A stretch of DNA of 64,000 bases from Phoma sp. XZ068 (GCA_004835665.1 RBKR01000027.1:584217-648216); one strand, 5' to 3'. Shown: positions 53,428 through 63,630, numbered from the stretch's first letter. Numbers and translations: made by a program. Notes: generated by a model not told the origin, from the sequence alone.

Positions 53428-55221
53428 CTATGTGCCTGCAAAAGGCTTACAGAGCTCGATCAAGGTAAGCTGGCGCATTGCACGGGCGGCCGCAGGGCTG
53501 TTTGTAGTCCTTTGGGAGGGCGCAGGCTTGACGCTGTGGTTGTCACCATCTTCGCCGTCTTCCAGCTCGCTGTCTTCAATCTCCTCCACTTGCGTCGCTG
53601 ATGTCGGCGTGTTTGCCTCGATCGACAGCGTTGCCTTCTCGCTGATGGATCCGCCAGAGATGCCTTCTGAGCCTAGCCAGGCGTCCAAGGCCATGCTTGC
53701 TTTGTGGGCCACCGGATTCGCCTTCGCAACCAACGTGAGCCAGATGTGCCAGAAGGGGATGCGGAGATCGTTCTCGACCCACGAGTTGGAGATGATGTCG
53801 TGCGGCATCAGGCAGAGCATACCCCAGCCAAGCTGCTTGGCTGCTTCGTACCAGCGGAGCGCTTGGTGCAGCCGCTTCTTGAATCGCTGACGCTGCTGAC
53901 GCCCCGACGTAGCGGTGACGGACAGCAGCAGGGCGTCCATGGCCTCGGAGCTGACTTTGCCCCTGCCGCCTCGGTTCTTGGCATCCCTGCTGCGGGCGAC
54001 GTCTTGCTCCTTGATCTGGTCCATCCTCTCGGTGTACGCCTTGCCGAGGAAAGCCATGGCCCAGCGGTACTTGATATGGATGATATCCAGCTCCTGCTCG
54101 TAGCGATCGCACAGGCTCCAGGCGGAGGCGAGCGCGCTCTTCGGCACCGTCGAGGCACTGCTCTTCTGCGACAGCGACCAGCGGGTGCGCGAGGAAGCGG
54201 GCGGGCGATCCTCCACGGACTCCTGCGCAAAGGGTGAACCTTGTGTGCGCCAGCTCCGCAGAAAGGCAGCCGCAGAGGCCTGGGAGGTATTATTGCCGAT
54301 GGAGCGGGCCTTGTCGAGCATGCCAGAAGCTGTCAGGTAAGGCGCTGGGGCACTGCTGTACAGGTTGTCGCCATCATCGACCGGCTGCTTGAGGATCCAA
54401 GAGATGAACGGCTCATCCTGCCGCGAGATGGAGGCATAGGCACCGTGTTCCCTGCGAGACGCTGAGTCGGGCGGCGGTACCAACCCAAGGTCCTGTTTCT
54501 TCTGCGCTCGTATGAGCTCCAGCTTCCTGGCGCGCTCCCGCTCAGCACGGCGGTTTTTGTTAGAGACGCTTGTGATCTGGGCGGGTTCCTCCTGTCCAAC
54601 CTGTCCATGGACGGGCTCTTTGGGGTCCTCGGCCGCCTCGGGTTCGCAGGGCGGCGCAAGCTGCTCAGGTTCCTCCGCTTCGTCCTCTGCTTCCAGCGGC
54701 GTCGCAGGGCTGGGAGGCTCGGTGGCTTGTCGGAGGCGCTTCAACGGCCGCGCTGAGCTGGATGCAGCAGCACGCTTTGTCGACGGTGGTGGGGAATCGC
54801 GGGGCCGCTGCGCTGAAGGGGGTTCCTTCTGGAAGCCGTCGCTCGGGCTGCTGGCAAGATCCTGCGCTGCAGAGACCAGCCGGGCCCAAGCATCAGCAGG
54901 CAGCGCGTCCTCGTCGAGCGTCTCCTTCAACAGCCATATCGCCGACAGCGCGGAGTGGGCGACAAAGACAGGCTTGCAGACACTCGTCTCGGCCGGAATC
55001 AGCCAGCCTGCGCTGTGCGGGCGCAATAGAGCATCACGCTGCGAGTCCGAGACAGTGGCCTTGTTCCAAAACAGCTTTCGGTAGTCCAGGTTCGGCGGGT
55101 CGTATGCGAGCCTGTGGGCAAAGCTCGACTCGCTGGCTAGCGGGAAGCTCCGGGGCCCGCCATCGAATTGCTCGGCGGCATCTTCCAACGCGGAGATCCA
55201 GGGTAGATTAGATGGTGACAT
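53428..55221 (-). CDS. Uncharacterised 597-aa subtelomeric protein, divergent from the helicase
   Basis: Single exon from the ATG at 55221. The N-terminal 130 residues are mixed and look folded (LPWISALEDAAEQFDG; RPHSAGWLIPAETSVCKPVF). Residues about 135-235 are low-complexity Pro/Glu/Ser, then a strongly basic helix follows (NKNRRAERERARKLELIRAQ). A conserved-looking C-terminal half (about 250-540) has WSLCDRYEQELDIIHIKYRW, a basic RFKKRLHQALRWYEAAKQLG helix and LCLMPHDIISNSWVENDLRI. The end is acidic. No catalytic motif is seen and I do not recognise the family. The intact frame and the head-to-head position with the helicase suggest a functional pair. A nucleic-acid-binding role is possible from the basic helices, but this is inference. 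Confidence 0.75.
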   Translation of the reverse strand: MSPSNLPWISALEDAAEQFDGGPRSFPLASESSFAHRLAYDPPNLDYRKLFWNKATVSDSQRDALLRPHSAGWLIPAETSVCKPVFVAHSALSAIWLLKETLDEDALPADAWARLVSAAQDLASSPSDGFQKEPPSAQRPRDSPPPSTKRAAASSSARPLKRLRQATEPPSPATPLEAEDEAEEPEQLAPPCEPEAAEDPKEPVHGQVGQEEPAQITSVSNKNRRAERERARKLELIRAQKKQDLGLVPPPDSASRREHGAYASISRQDEPFISWILKQPVDDGDNLYSSAPAPYLTASGMLDKARSIGNNTSQASAAAFLRSWRTQGSPFAQESVEDRPPASSRTRWSLSQKSSASTVPKSALASAWSLCDRYEQELDIIHIKYRWAMAFLGKAYTERMDQIKEQDVARSRDAKNRGGRGKVSSEAMDALLLSVTATSGRQQRQRFKKRLHQALRWYEAAKQLGWGMLCLMPHDIISNSWVENDLRIPFWHIWLTLVAKANPVAHKASMALDAWLGSEGISGGSISEKATLSIEANTPTSATQVEEIEDSELEDGEDGDNHSVKPAPSQRTTNSPAAARAMRQLTLIELCKPFAGT

Positions 55222-55434
55222 AACTGTTTGTTTGTTGATGTAGGAGATACGGCGGAAGAAGAAGGATGTTCGTTGGGTTCAGCCCCTGACCAGGGTAACG
55301 GACCGAACGGAGATCAGCCCGTACAACATGAGCGGGCGCACAAGCTGGGGTGCGAAACTCAACATAATTCAGAGATAAGAGCAGTCGCCTCAAGGAAAAA
55401 AAACACACACAGAGGCTCGCAGAGGACCGCTAAC
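55222..55434. promoter_or_regulatory. 213-bp bidirectional promoter region
   Basis: Only 213 bp separate the two divergent ATGs. The helicase frame is open across it without an ATG. It contains an A-rich tract (55394-55406) but no obvious TATA box. Confidence 0.5.
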
Positions 55435-58400
55435 ATGTCAGAAGCCACCGTTGAGCATCAGTACTTTGAGCACTTGGCTGAGTACCAGGTAGCAGTGTGC
55501 AAGGAGTGCCGGTACGCAGTATGGCCGGACCAGATCGAGAGCCACTTGCAGAAGCAACACAAGAGGCCGCCAAAAAACGTTAGAGCTGTAGGGGATGCCG
55601 TCCGTCAGTGGGCGGGCTTGCTACAGTACCCCAGCGAGTGGACGGTACCAGACAACAACGTGCAGCCCATCCCCCAGCTGCCAGTATACGACGACGGCTT
55701 GCTGTGCCAACTTGAGCCCGAAAAATGCCGGCACATTGCAAGAACCATCGACTCGATCAAAAAGCACTGGCGCAAAGACCACAACGGCTGGTCGCTGGGA
55801 AAAAGGCAAGGACGCCCCAGCCGAACTCGGGCAGGGGCGTTGCAAGCCCAGATGGAAGACGGCTGCAAGCGCGTACACTGCCAGCGACTTTTCGGCAGCC
55901 GGCACGGATCACAGTACTTCGAGGTGCGTCACAACCCAGACAGCGGTCCGCAACCCGTCCCCACAGAGGGCGAGGCGGCGTGGGCGCGCGTGGGCGAGGA
56001 GATGGCCAAGACGTGGGCCAACGTCGAGGACCGGGCGAAGACAACGATCGAAGACGGGGAGAAGGACGAGGCGGCCCCATGGCTGGAGCGGACTGGGTGG
56101 CTGCCGTACTTGAACAAACTGGATCGTCCCGAATTGCTGGCGAGCATTGAGGAGCCCAACATAGACCCGGAGAAGGACGAGGAACCCGTCGAGGCTGCAA
56201 TTTGGAACGCCATGGACGGACTGGCCCGCGTGAGCCAGGCGTCGGTCATCGAACGGACGGGCATATTCGTGCGTATGGAGGCGATCCGGACAGAGAAGCA
56301 TCAGACCAGGTACACGCCGCTGCAGGCGTACATGGACGACAAGTCGATCAAAGAGCGATCACGCCCGTGGAAGCAGATACTGATGTTTTTTGCACGGACG
56401 CAGAGGGAGCACCGTTGGAAGAGCCCCAAGTACCGCTTCACACAGCAGCAGCGCGAGGCGTGGGAGGCATTGATCGAGCAGGCAGAGAGAGACGTAGGTG
56501 GGGTAGAGATGGGGGTAGCCGACGAGGACCAGAACGAGGACGGGGAGGACGAGGAGGACGAGATGATGATCGATGAGCTGGACGACGAGCAGGACCCGTC
56601 CGAACGCGACAATGAGCCCGAGCACGCGAAGCTGGGGCCGGTCGAAAAAGCGTGCTTGGACTTTTGCATGGCGCTGCTCAAACAGACCATCCGCCGCAAG
56701 GAGTACGACTGCGCGCTGGTGTGCGCGTTGGCTGTGCTTGGCGTCAAGGAGGACGGTTGGAAGGGCCCCGAGCTGTACCCGCCGATCTTGTCGTCCGTGA
56801 TCAAAATCACCCGTTTCATGGTCGTGCAGCACGCACTGGAGCTGTCCGAGCCGTTTGAAGAGGAGGTGTTCGACGACGACAGCGCGTACGGGGGGAGCGA
56901 CAGCGGCAGCAGTCCCCCCAGCCCGCGTCGACCAAAAGGCTGCTTGGAGTTTGTGCAGCAGATGATGGACAGCTTCATGGTGCGAGGCAGCCACAGCCCG
57001 ATGCAGTGGATGCTCGACTTACGCACGTACGGGCTGAAGGTGCACTACAACACCACGTCGCGTGGCCACGTCGAGTGGATGGGGAAGGATGAGCTGCTGT
57101 ACAAGAACTTGCACTTCACCATGGCCCAGTTCCGCGGGATGGTGCACGGTATGCAGGCGGAGGCTAAGCGGCTACTGGTGGAGGAGTTGCTGTTTTGCGG
57201 CAAGCAGACAGCAGGCCAAGTGCCCCAGATCCCGTGGGAGCAGCTGCGCGACAACCCGACCGATGAGCGGCCAGGGTGGAACTTTTTGAAAGACCACCGC
57301 ACGCGCATGCCCGTAGATGGGGAGAAGTGGTTGTTTGAGCGCGCGGGGCAGGACGCCAACGTCAGGGAAAGGTTCATCAAGCCAGGAAGCCGTTCAGGCA
57401 TCGACCGGAAAGAGGTGGAGCGGTACATGGATCGAGTGATTGCGTTTCGAGAGAAGCTGGCCGCGTTGGTGCACATGGCAGAAGGGCAACCCGCAAGGTG
57501 GCCAGAGCTGGGCAGCGTTCGACACAGCAACACCATCAAGGGGGGCCACCGAAACATTTTCATCGAGGACGGCATGGTCGCGTTCGTTACGCGGTATCAC
57601 AAAGGGTATGCCGTGAGCGGCGATGTCAAGATCATCCACCGGTACTTGCCGCGCGAGGTGGGCGAGCTGGTGGTGTATTACATGTGGTTGGTGTTGCCGT
57701 TCCAGCAGCGGTTGGAGGCGATGGTGTGGGAGAAGGAGGCGATATCATCGCACATGTGGCCAGCCGACCCCAGCGGACGGAAGTGGACAAGCGACCGATT
57801 TCGGGAAATATTGAAGCGTGAAAGCAGAGTAGGTTTAAAGCAAGAGTTGACGATTGCAGCATACCGTGAGATTGCCATCGGCATCAGCCGGAGGTTTTTG
57901 CGGCCATCGTCGGCATTTCGAGCAGAGGAGGCAGAGGAGAACGAGGAGTGGAACGAGGAGAATATGCTCGCCACCATCCAGGACGAGCAGGCCGGCCACA
58001 GCGCGCACGTAGCCGGCATGGTATACGCGCGCGGGATCATGGAGATGGCAGGCGTCACAGCAGACAGGCGGCAGTTGTTCCGCAACTCGAGCACCGATTG
58101 GCACCGGTTTTTGGGTTTCCAGTCCGCCGTAGACGCAGTGGCAGACGTCAAGAAGCGGAAGAAGGCGCCGTTCGAGAGCGAGGCGGACGAGGCAAGGATA
58201 GAGAGGCTGGAGCGGCTGAGGAAGATGGACCCGGCAGCGCAACTCCAGCGAATGAAGGGCAAGAAAGCAAAGTTCAGAGGCGTGCAGAAGGAGGCCATCG
58301 AGGCGATCATTGCCGGCGAGAGCCCCGTCGTGGCCGTGATGCCGACTGGCGCAGGCAAGAGCATGTTGTTTATGTTGCCGGGGTGGGCAGAGCAAGGTGG

Positions 58401-60096
58401 AACGACGGTCGTCGTCGTGCCGTTGGTTTCGCTGCGTGGAGACATGATGCGGCGGTGCAAGGAGCTGGGGATATCGTGCGCCGAGTGGGAGAGTCGCTGC
58501 CCGCCCGACGCAGCAGCCATCGTGTTCGTAACGCCCGAGTCGGCCGTGGGAGAAGCGTTCGCGACATTTTTGAACCGGCTGCGAGCGACGCGGCAGCTGG
58601 ACCGTATCGTGATCGACGAGTGTCACATTGTGTTGAACCGTCGATACACATTCCGCAAGCAGATGCAACAGCTCGGCAGGCTGGCAGCAGCCGAGACGCA
58701 GATGGTGCTGTTGACAGCAACGTTGCCGCCGACCGAAGAAGACGAGCTGTATCGACGGATGCATTACCAGCGAGGGCAGGTCAAGATGTTCAGACAACCG
58801 ACCACAAGGACGAACGTGGCGTATCAGACCATCAAGATCAGCCGGTCCGTGAAGAAGAAGGACGTCGAGTCGATGGTCATCAAGACAGTGTGGCAGAAAA
58901 TGCGGAAGTACAGGACAGGCAAGCTCATCGTGTACGGCAATTCGAAGCCGAAGGTGAAGGCGTTGGCAGAGCAATTAGATTGTCACGCGTATCACGCGGA
59001 TGCCGTGGGCAAGGCGAGCATGTTAGCGGACTTCATGGCAGGCAAGCAGCGCGTGATCGTGGCAACGAGCGCGTTGGGAATGGGCGTGGACATACCGGAT
59101 GTACGGTGCATCATTCACATCGATTGGCCGTTCACCATGTTGGATTACGCACAGGAGAGCGGCAGGGCAGGCCGGGACGGGTTGCGAAGCGAGGCGGTTT
59201 TGATCGTTCAGGATGGGAAACAACGCACCGAAGACAACGAGACAGAAGCCGAGCGGCAGTTGGTGAGGGAGTATGTTGAAGGTGGTGAGAGCGGGGCGGC
59301 TAGCTGCAGGAGGGAGGTGTTGGACGGGTATTTGGATGGGAGGAAGGATCGAGCAGGGTGTAGAGAGGAGGACAACGAGGAGATGTGCGACGTGTGCCGA
59401 GGGATAGATGGGCAGTTGGAGGAGGTGGTTGAAGAAGAAACAGAAGAAGAGAGCGAGACAGACGACAACAGTAACGATGGAGAAGAAATGGACGTCGTCG
59501 AAGCGGAGCGGGAAGAGATGCGGCGGGTGTTTCAACAGCAGGAGCAGGCGCGCCGGGGGCCGTGGCAGACGTTGACTGAGCATCGACAGCAGGAGTTTGC
59601 CGACGTAGAGTGGGTGCGCAGGCAGTTGGCGTGGTGGGCGAATCGCTGCGGGATTTGCGAGGGAGCAGGCGATCCACAGAGCGGACACGACATACGGCAG
59701 TGTTGGAGGGCAGAAAGCAAAACAGCGAAGGAGATGGTACAGAAGATAGACGACCAGGTTCGGTTCCACATGTTTTCAGGTTGCTTCCCGTGTGGTGGCG
59801 TACCGCAGGAAATTTGCAACAGCTGGGAGCCGAACGAGAAAGGGAAGTATCGAAGGGTAGGGGGAGGGACTTGTCAATACAGCGGGGTGTTGAGCGCAGG
59901 ATTAACAGGCATAGTATTCGGTTACACGGAGGCAAACGCCCGATGGCAGGCCCGATTAGCGGAGTTTGGGGTGGACGATGCAGGACCGGGTAGGATGTTA
60001 ATCGAATATTTAGGGAAGAAGCAGCCGCTGGACAACGTGGAGAGCAACAACTTGGTAAAGGAGTTTTGTTGGATTACACGGCTGTTGGCTGAGTAG
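55435..60096 (+). CDS. Telomere-linked RecQ-type helicase with N-terminal zinc fingers
   Basis: 1553 aa, single exon, from the ATG at 55435; the open frame extends upstream to 55228 but only with a TTG. The N-terminus (residues 1-130) has two C2-H2 finger-like units resembling the DUF3505/OrsD type (CKECRYAVWPDQIESHLQKQH, CxxxCRHIARTIDSIKKHWRKDH). A large fungal subtelomeric-helicase middle region follows, with HRNIFIEDGMVAFVTRYHKG and IHRYLPREVGELVVYYMW (about 700-770). The helicase core has motif I MPTGAGKS (969), motif II DECH (1061), motif III LTATLPP, motif V ATSALGMGVDIPD and motif VI QESGRAGRDG (1240). The C-terminus is acidic with CDVC and CGIC cysteine pairs. All catalytic motifs are intact. 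Members of this family lie next to telomeres in many fungi. A role in telomere recombination or maintenance is proposed for some, and not shown here. Confidence 0.92.
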   Translation: MSEATVEHQYFEHLAEYQVAVCKECRYAVWPDQIESHLQKQHKRPPKNVRAVGDAVRQWAGLLQYPSEWTVPDNNVQPIPQLPVYDDGLLCQLEPEKCRHIARTIDSIKKHWRKDHNGWSLGKRQGRPSRTRAGALQAQMEDGCKRVHCQRLFGSRHGSQYFEVRHNPDSGPQPVPTEGEAAWARVGEEMAKTWANVEDRAKTTIEDGEKDEAAPWLERTGWLPYLNKLDRPELLASIEEPNIDPEKDEEPVEAAIWNAMDGLARVSQASVIERTGIFVRMEAIRTEKHQTRYTPLQAYMDDKSIKERSRPWKQILMFFARTQREHRWKSPKYRFTQQQREAWEALIEQAERDVGGVEMGVADEDQNEDGEDEEDEMMIDELDDEQDPSERDNEPEHAKLGPVEKACLDFCMALLKQTIRRKEYDCALVCALAVLGVKEDGWKGPELYPPILSSVIKITRFMVVQHALELSEPFEEEVFDDDSAYGGSDSGSSPPSPRRPKGCLEFVQQMMDSFMVRGSHSPMQWMLDLRTYGLKVHYNTTSRGHVEWMGKDELLYKNLHFTMAQFRGMVHGMQAEAKRLLVEELLFCGKQTAGQVPQIPWEQLRDNPTDERPGWNFLKDHRTRMPVDGEKWLFERAGQDANVRERFIKPGSRSGIDRKEVERYMDRVIAFREKLAALVHMAEGQPARWPELGSVRHSNTIKGGHRNIFIEDGMVAFVTRYHKGYAVSGDVKIIHRYLPREVGELVVYYMWLVLPFQQRLEAMVWEKEAISSHMWPADPSGRKWTSDRFREILKRESRVGLKQELTIAAYREIAIGISRRFLRPSSAFRAEEAEENEEWNEENMLATIQDEQAGHSAHVAGMVYARGIMEMAGVTADRRQLFRNSSTDWHRFLGFQSAVDAVADVKKRKKAPFESEADEARIERLERLRKMDPAAQLQRMKGKKAKFRGVQKEAIEAIIAGESPVVAVMPTGAGKSMLFMLPGWAEQGGTTVVVVPLVSLRGDMMRRCKELGISCAEWESRCPPDAAAIVFVTPESAVGEAFATFLNRLRATRQLDRIVIDECHIVLNRRYTFRKQMQQLGRLAAAETQMVLLTATLPPTEEDELYRRMHYQRGQVKMFRQPTTRTNVAYQTIKISRSVKKKDVESMVIKTVWQKMRKYRTGKLIVYGNSKPKVKALAEQLDCHAYHADAVGKASMLADFMAGKQRVIVATSALGMGVDIPDVRCIIHIDWPFTMLDYAQESGRAGRDGLRSEAVLIVQDGKQRTEDNETEAERQLVREYVEGGESGAASCRREVLDGYLDGRKDRAGCREEDNEEMCDVCRGIDGQLEEVVEEETEEESETDDNSNDGEEMDVVEAEREEMRRVFQQQEQARRGPWQTLTEHRQQEFADVEWVRRQLAWWANRCGICEGAGDPQSGHDIRQCWRAESKTAKEMVQKIDDQVRFHMFSGCFPCGGVPQEICNSWEPNEKGKYRRVGGGTCQYSGVLSAGLTGIVFGYTEANARWQARLAEFGVDDAGPGRMLIEYLGKKQPLDNVESNNLVKEFCWITRLLAE

Positions 60097-60479
60097 GCGC
60101 AGTAGTAGCAAATGAAAGATTTTCCGTTCGCGATTCGCTGTGCAGCAGAGTTTGGTTCGGGCCGGGACGCAAGTTGGGGTAGTGGAGTTTCGGTTGGGCC
60201 CGGACGCAAGTCAGGGTGGGGTTACCGGTGTTTACGGCACGCAGATTATCAACAAGACAGACAAAGAAGCTGAGTGTGTAGGGAGCGCAGACAACGCGCA
60301 TACGAGCGCAGAGAGTGTGAGCAGAGAGGGCAGTAGAGACAAGAGGAGGTGTTAGAGCTTGCAGTCAGGCCAGGACGCAAGTCAAGATTGAGATAGGGTT
60401 ATACGTGGTTTGGTCAAGCGGGCAACAGCATACAGCATTGTAAAAGAACACAGCAGCCAGCAAGAGGTGCCCACCAACC
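60097..60479. repeat. Subtelomeric DNA with GGACGCAAGT motifs
   Basis: Non-coding. The motif GGACGCAAGT lies near 60164, 60202 and 60373 and again at 62264; the 60202 copy is followed by a telomere-like GGGGTTACCGG. Confidence 0.6.
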
Positions 60480-60605
60480 CGAGTGGTTCCCCAAGTGGTT
60501 CCCCAAGTAGTTCCCCACGTGGTTCCCCAAGTAGCGCGCCACCCCAAGTGGTCCGAAAGTAGTCCCACCAGCCCAAGTGGCCCGAAAGTGGTCCCCCGCC
60601 CAACC
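60480..60605 (+). repeat. 12-14-bp minisatellite (AAGTGGTTCCCC type)
   Basis: Four close copies of AAGTGGTTCCCC or AAGTAGTTCCCC, then decayed copies (AAGTGGTCCGAAAGT, AAGTGGCCCGAAAGTGG) to about 60600. Confidence 0.75.
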
Positions 60606-61020
60606 AAGTGAGTCCACATCAGTGACGCCAAATTAGTAAGAGCCGATTATTTAAGAAAAACCAACAGCCAAGAAAGAGCGCGCAACCCAAGAAGAGCCCA
60701 CAATCCAGGCAGAGCACCCGAAACCAAGTGAGTCCCCAACCCAAAGCACCCGTTTGTATTGAAAAGAAAGCGCAGGATCAAGACAGCGAAAATTTGGGAA
60801 AAGTAAGATGCGGAGAGGAGGCATTTGAAAAGGTCACCAGGGGGTTTAGGCAGATGGATCGGGATGGGGACAACATGTAAAAAGGTGTTTTGGGCGTTTA
60901 GAGAGGATTGTCACAAGATAGAACAGAAGCTAGGGGAAGTTTGGCAAACCCGATTGTGGTGCCGCAGCCAGAAAGGCATTCCCAAGCCCGTAGATGCCGT
61001 AGTGCGTGAGAGAAGGGTGG
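60606..61020. other. Subtelomeric DNA, no gene seen
   Basis: Purine-rich plus strand; includes further CCCAAC/CAAGTGAGTCC echoes of the minisatellite near 60608 and 60727. Confidence 0.4.
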
Positions 61021-61815
61021 ACAGTGGGCCCGCCAGGTGTCACACGAGAGCGAAGAGGCAGGTGCAGAGTTGGTTGGAGGAGCGGATGCAGGTTAGGGTT
61101 AGGGTTACCGGTATTTGGGGCAAGCCGACAAAGGAACAGAGGCCCGTAGAGAGACCCGTAGCCCGTGGAGGTGCCCCCGAACGCGTAGAAAGACAGGCAA
61201 CAGGCAGGAAACAGCCGCAACCCGCGAAGATGCCCCCGAACCGGTGAAGAGACCGGTAATGCGAGGGTAAGAGAGAGAAGGGGGGGTGGGCGGTGGGCCC
61301 GTGGCAAGGTATCAGAGGGGGTAGAGACAAAAGGGCGGGCGGTAGGCCCGTAGAGAGGTATCAGAGGGACGAAGAGGGGTTGGCGGTGGGCCCCGTCAGG
61401 GCAGAAAAACAAGGCGAAGACCCGTAGGTGATTAGAGGGCTAAGAAGTGTTAAGGAGTGCGAGGAGAAGGGTTAGAGAGAAAGGGGATTGCGGTGGGCCC
61501 CGTTCAAGACAGAAGAGCAGGGCGAAGACCCGTTAGCGAGTGTGAAGATGTAAGAATGTAGGGGTGGGCGGTGGGCCCGTCAGGTGTCACAAAGCAGGCG
61601 GGCGGGGCGGTAGAGGATGAAGGAGAAAGAGGGGAGGTGGGTGGGGCCGTGATAAGGTATCACGAGCCGAGGGTGAGGGAGGCAAGAAGGGAGAAGAGAG
61701 TCGTTGAGGAGAAGGCAGAAGAGGGCGGGCGATGGGCCCGTCAGGTGTCACAGAGAAGCCGAGCGCAGCGGTGAAGTAGAAGGGGTGGGCGGAAGGCCCG
61801 TGGGGAGGCACAAGA
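61021..61815 (+). repeat. Degenerate subtelomeric repeat with GGTGGGCCCGTCAGGTGTC core
   Basis: At least nine copies, at about 61024, 61291, 61341, 61385, 61490, 61570, 61637, 61731 and 61789, with stray copies at 63660 and 63721. They are spaced 40-110 bp apart. Copies keep GGGCCCGT and often a following (A)GGTGTCAC or AGGTATCA, while the linkers vary in length and are G/A-rich. Confidence 0.7.
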
Positions 61816-62394
61816 AGCGCCGCGGTTGAGAAAAGAGAAGAGGCAGGCGACGAAGTCGTGGTGAGGTATTACCGAGAGGTCCGCAACCCGTGAAGAGGCC
61901 CCCGTAACCCGTGCGATAGTGACATGTAAAAGAGGGTGCAGCAGATACCCGTCCGAGTGGCAGGAGCCCGTAGAAAGGCCCCGGAGGCGCAAAGAGCGTA
62001 ACGTAGAGCGGTTCAAGAGCGCAGCAAGGGTAGGAAAGAGCGAAGTAAAGAAGAAAAGAGCGGCAACCGGTAGCTGAGGGTAGGACGCAGGTAGAGGGTA
62101 GGACGCAGTTACAAGGCCCCGCAAGCCGAGGAGGTTTGCGGTCAGTAGCAGACAGCAGGGATCACATCATCAAGGCGTCAGGGAGGGCAAGAAGAGAAGT
62201 AGAAGGTAGAGGGTGAGCGGAGAGCCGGCAAGGTGTTTACAGCGTGAAGTTGGGTTCAGGGCCGGACGCAAGTCAGGGTTAGGGTTATCCGTATTTGGGG
62301 AAAGTAGACAACAGGACAGAAGCAAACGCGGAGGCCGAAACCCGGATCCCGTTAGCCGTTATCCGTTTCGGCAGTCCGCAAGCGCAAACCGTTG
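61816..62394. other. Subtelomeric DNA with internal telomere-like tract
   Basis: No gene. Contains GGACGCAAGTCAGGGTTAGG from 62264, one of three related units (also 60202 and 61085). Confidence 0.5.
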
Positions 62395-62515
62395 AATTCA
62401 AGGAAAGTTCAAAAGTTCAGCAGCTCAAAAGTTCAGCAGTTCAAAAGTTGAAAAGTTCAAAAGTTCAAGAAGTTCAAGAAGTTCAAGAAAAGTCAAGTTC
62501 AAGGAAAGTTCGAGA
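62395..62515 (+). repeat. Short tandem repeat (TTCAAAAG / TTCAAGAAG)
   Basis: About ten imperfect 9-15-bp units: AAGTTCAAAAGTTCAGCAG, then shorter AAGTTCAAG units. Confidence 0.75.
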
Positions 62516-63487
62516 AGAGAGAAAAGATAAGCAGAGGAAAGGGAGTAAAGAAGAGAGTTGAAGTTAAAAGATCAAAGAAAGCGGGTGGGTAAGAGGGCGT
62601 AAAATTGAAAAGAAACGTTAAAGGTAAAAAGAAAAAATAAGCAGTTTAGTAGTTTAGAGAAATCAGTAAAGAGAAGAAAAAAGGATTAGAGAACACAGTA
62701 GAAAGGATTTGAAAGATTTTTTTCAAAGATAAAGAGAGTTTCAAAGAAGAGTTAGCAAGTAAGTGTTGAGAAATAAATAATAACAAAGAAAAGAGGTAAA
62801 GTTATAGGAAAGAAGTAAAGAGGAATAAGAAAAGAAATAGAAATACACAGGCAAACAGAAGAAACAAGTAGTTTAGTAGTTATAAAAAAAAAATCAAGGG
62901 AAGATGAAAAAGTTAAAGAGTTACAAAACGTGTTTAATAGAGAGAAGGCAAGGTAGAAACAAAGCAAGAAGGGGGATTAATGGTTTCAAAAGAAAGTTGA
63001 CAAGAATAAGCAGGGGTTAAAGTAGCAAAAGAGGATAGAAGAGAGTGTTTTAAAGGAGGTGAAAGAAAGAAGATAAAGAAAGTAGTAAAGAAAAGAGAGG
63101 AAAGATTGAAATGAAAAAGATAGAGGGAGAATTAGGACAGAGGTAAAAGAGAAAGAAAAAAGGTTAGTTAAGAAAAGGGTGAGGGTAGAGACAATAGTAA
63201 GAGTAAGAAAGAAAAGAAGAATAAGTAGAATAAGTAGAAAAGAGATTCAGATTAGAATAGATTTAGAGATACAAAAGAAAGAAAGTGCAAAGTATTGTCA
63301 AAAAGTAGTAGGAAAAGAAGAGCGGGGTTAGGGTTTTATAGTTATAAGGAAAAAGAGATAAGAAGAAAGGAGGAAAGAAGTAATAAAGTAGATAAAAGAC
63401 AGAATAAAAAGAAGTACAAATAAGTTTAAGTAGGGGTAAAAAACACGGAAAGAAATACAAGCAGAGGCGAGTATAGATACAAAGAAA
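62516..63487. other. A/G-rich subtelomeric DNA, no gene seen
   Basis: Almost entirely purines on the plus strand, with single TTAG or GTTT interruptions. One isolated GGGTTAGGGTT lies near 63326. Confidence 0.6.
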
Positions 63488-63630
63488 AGGTGTAAACAAG
63501 TGAGGAGGTGTAAACAAGTGAGGAGGTGTAAACAAGTGAGGAGGTGTAAACAAGTGAGGAGGTGTAAACAAGTGAGGAGGTGTAAACAAGTGAGGAGGTG
63601 TAAACAAATGAGGAGGTGTAAACAAGTAAA
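63488..63630 (+). repeat. 18-bp tandem repeat, eight copies
   Basis: Unit AGGTGTAAACAAGTGAGG. Six internal copies are perfect; the seventh has AAATG for AAGTG and the last ends in AAGTAAA. Confidence 0.92.

Noticed and set aside
53428..55221. Reading the basic helix NKNRRAERERARKLELIRAQ as a bZIP DNA-binding domain
   Set aside because: The bZIP basic-region signature (N-x7-R with a following leucine heptad) is not present; it is only a charged helix.
57835..58974. 379-codon minus-strand frame under the helicase
   Set aside because: His/Leu/Arg-rich mirror of the helicase coding strand, lying opposite motifs I to III.
63263..63625. Minus-strand frame with repeated FTPPHL hexapeptides
   Set aside because: It is only the translation of the 18-bp tandem repeat followed by low-complexity A/G DNA; there is no sign of a gene.
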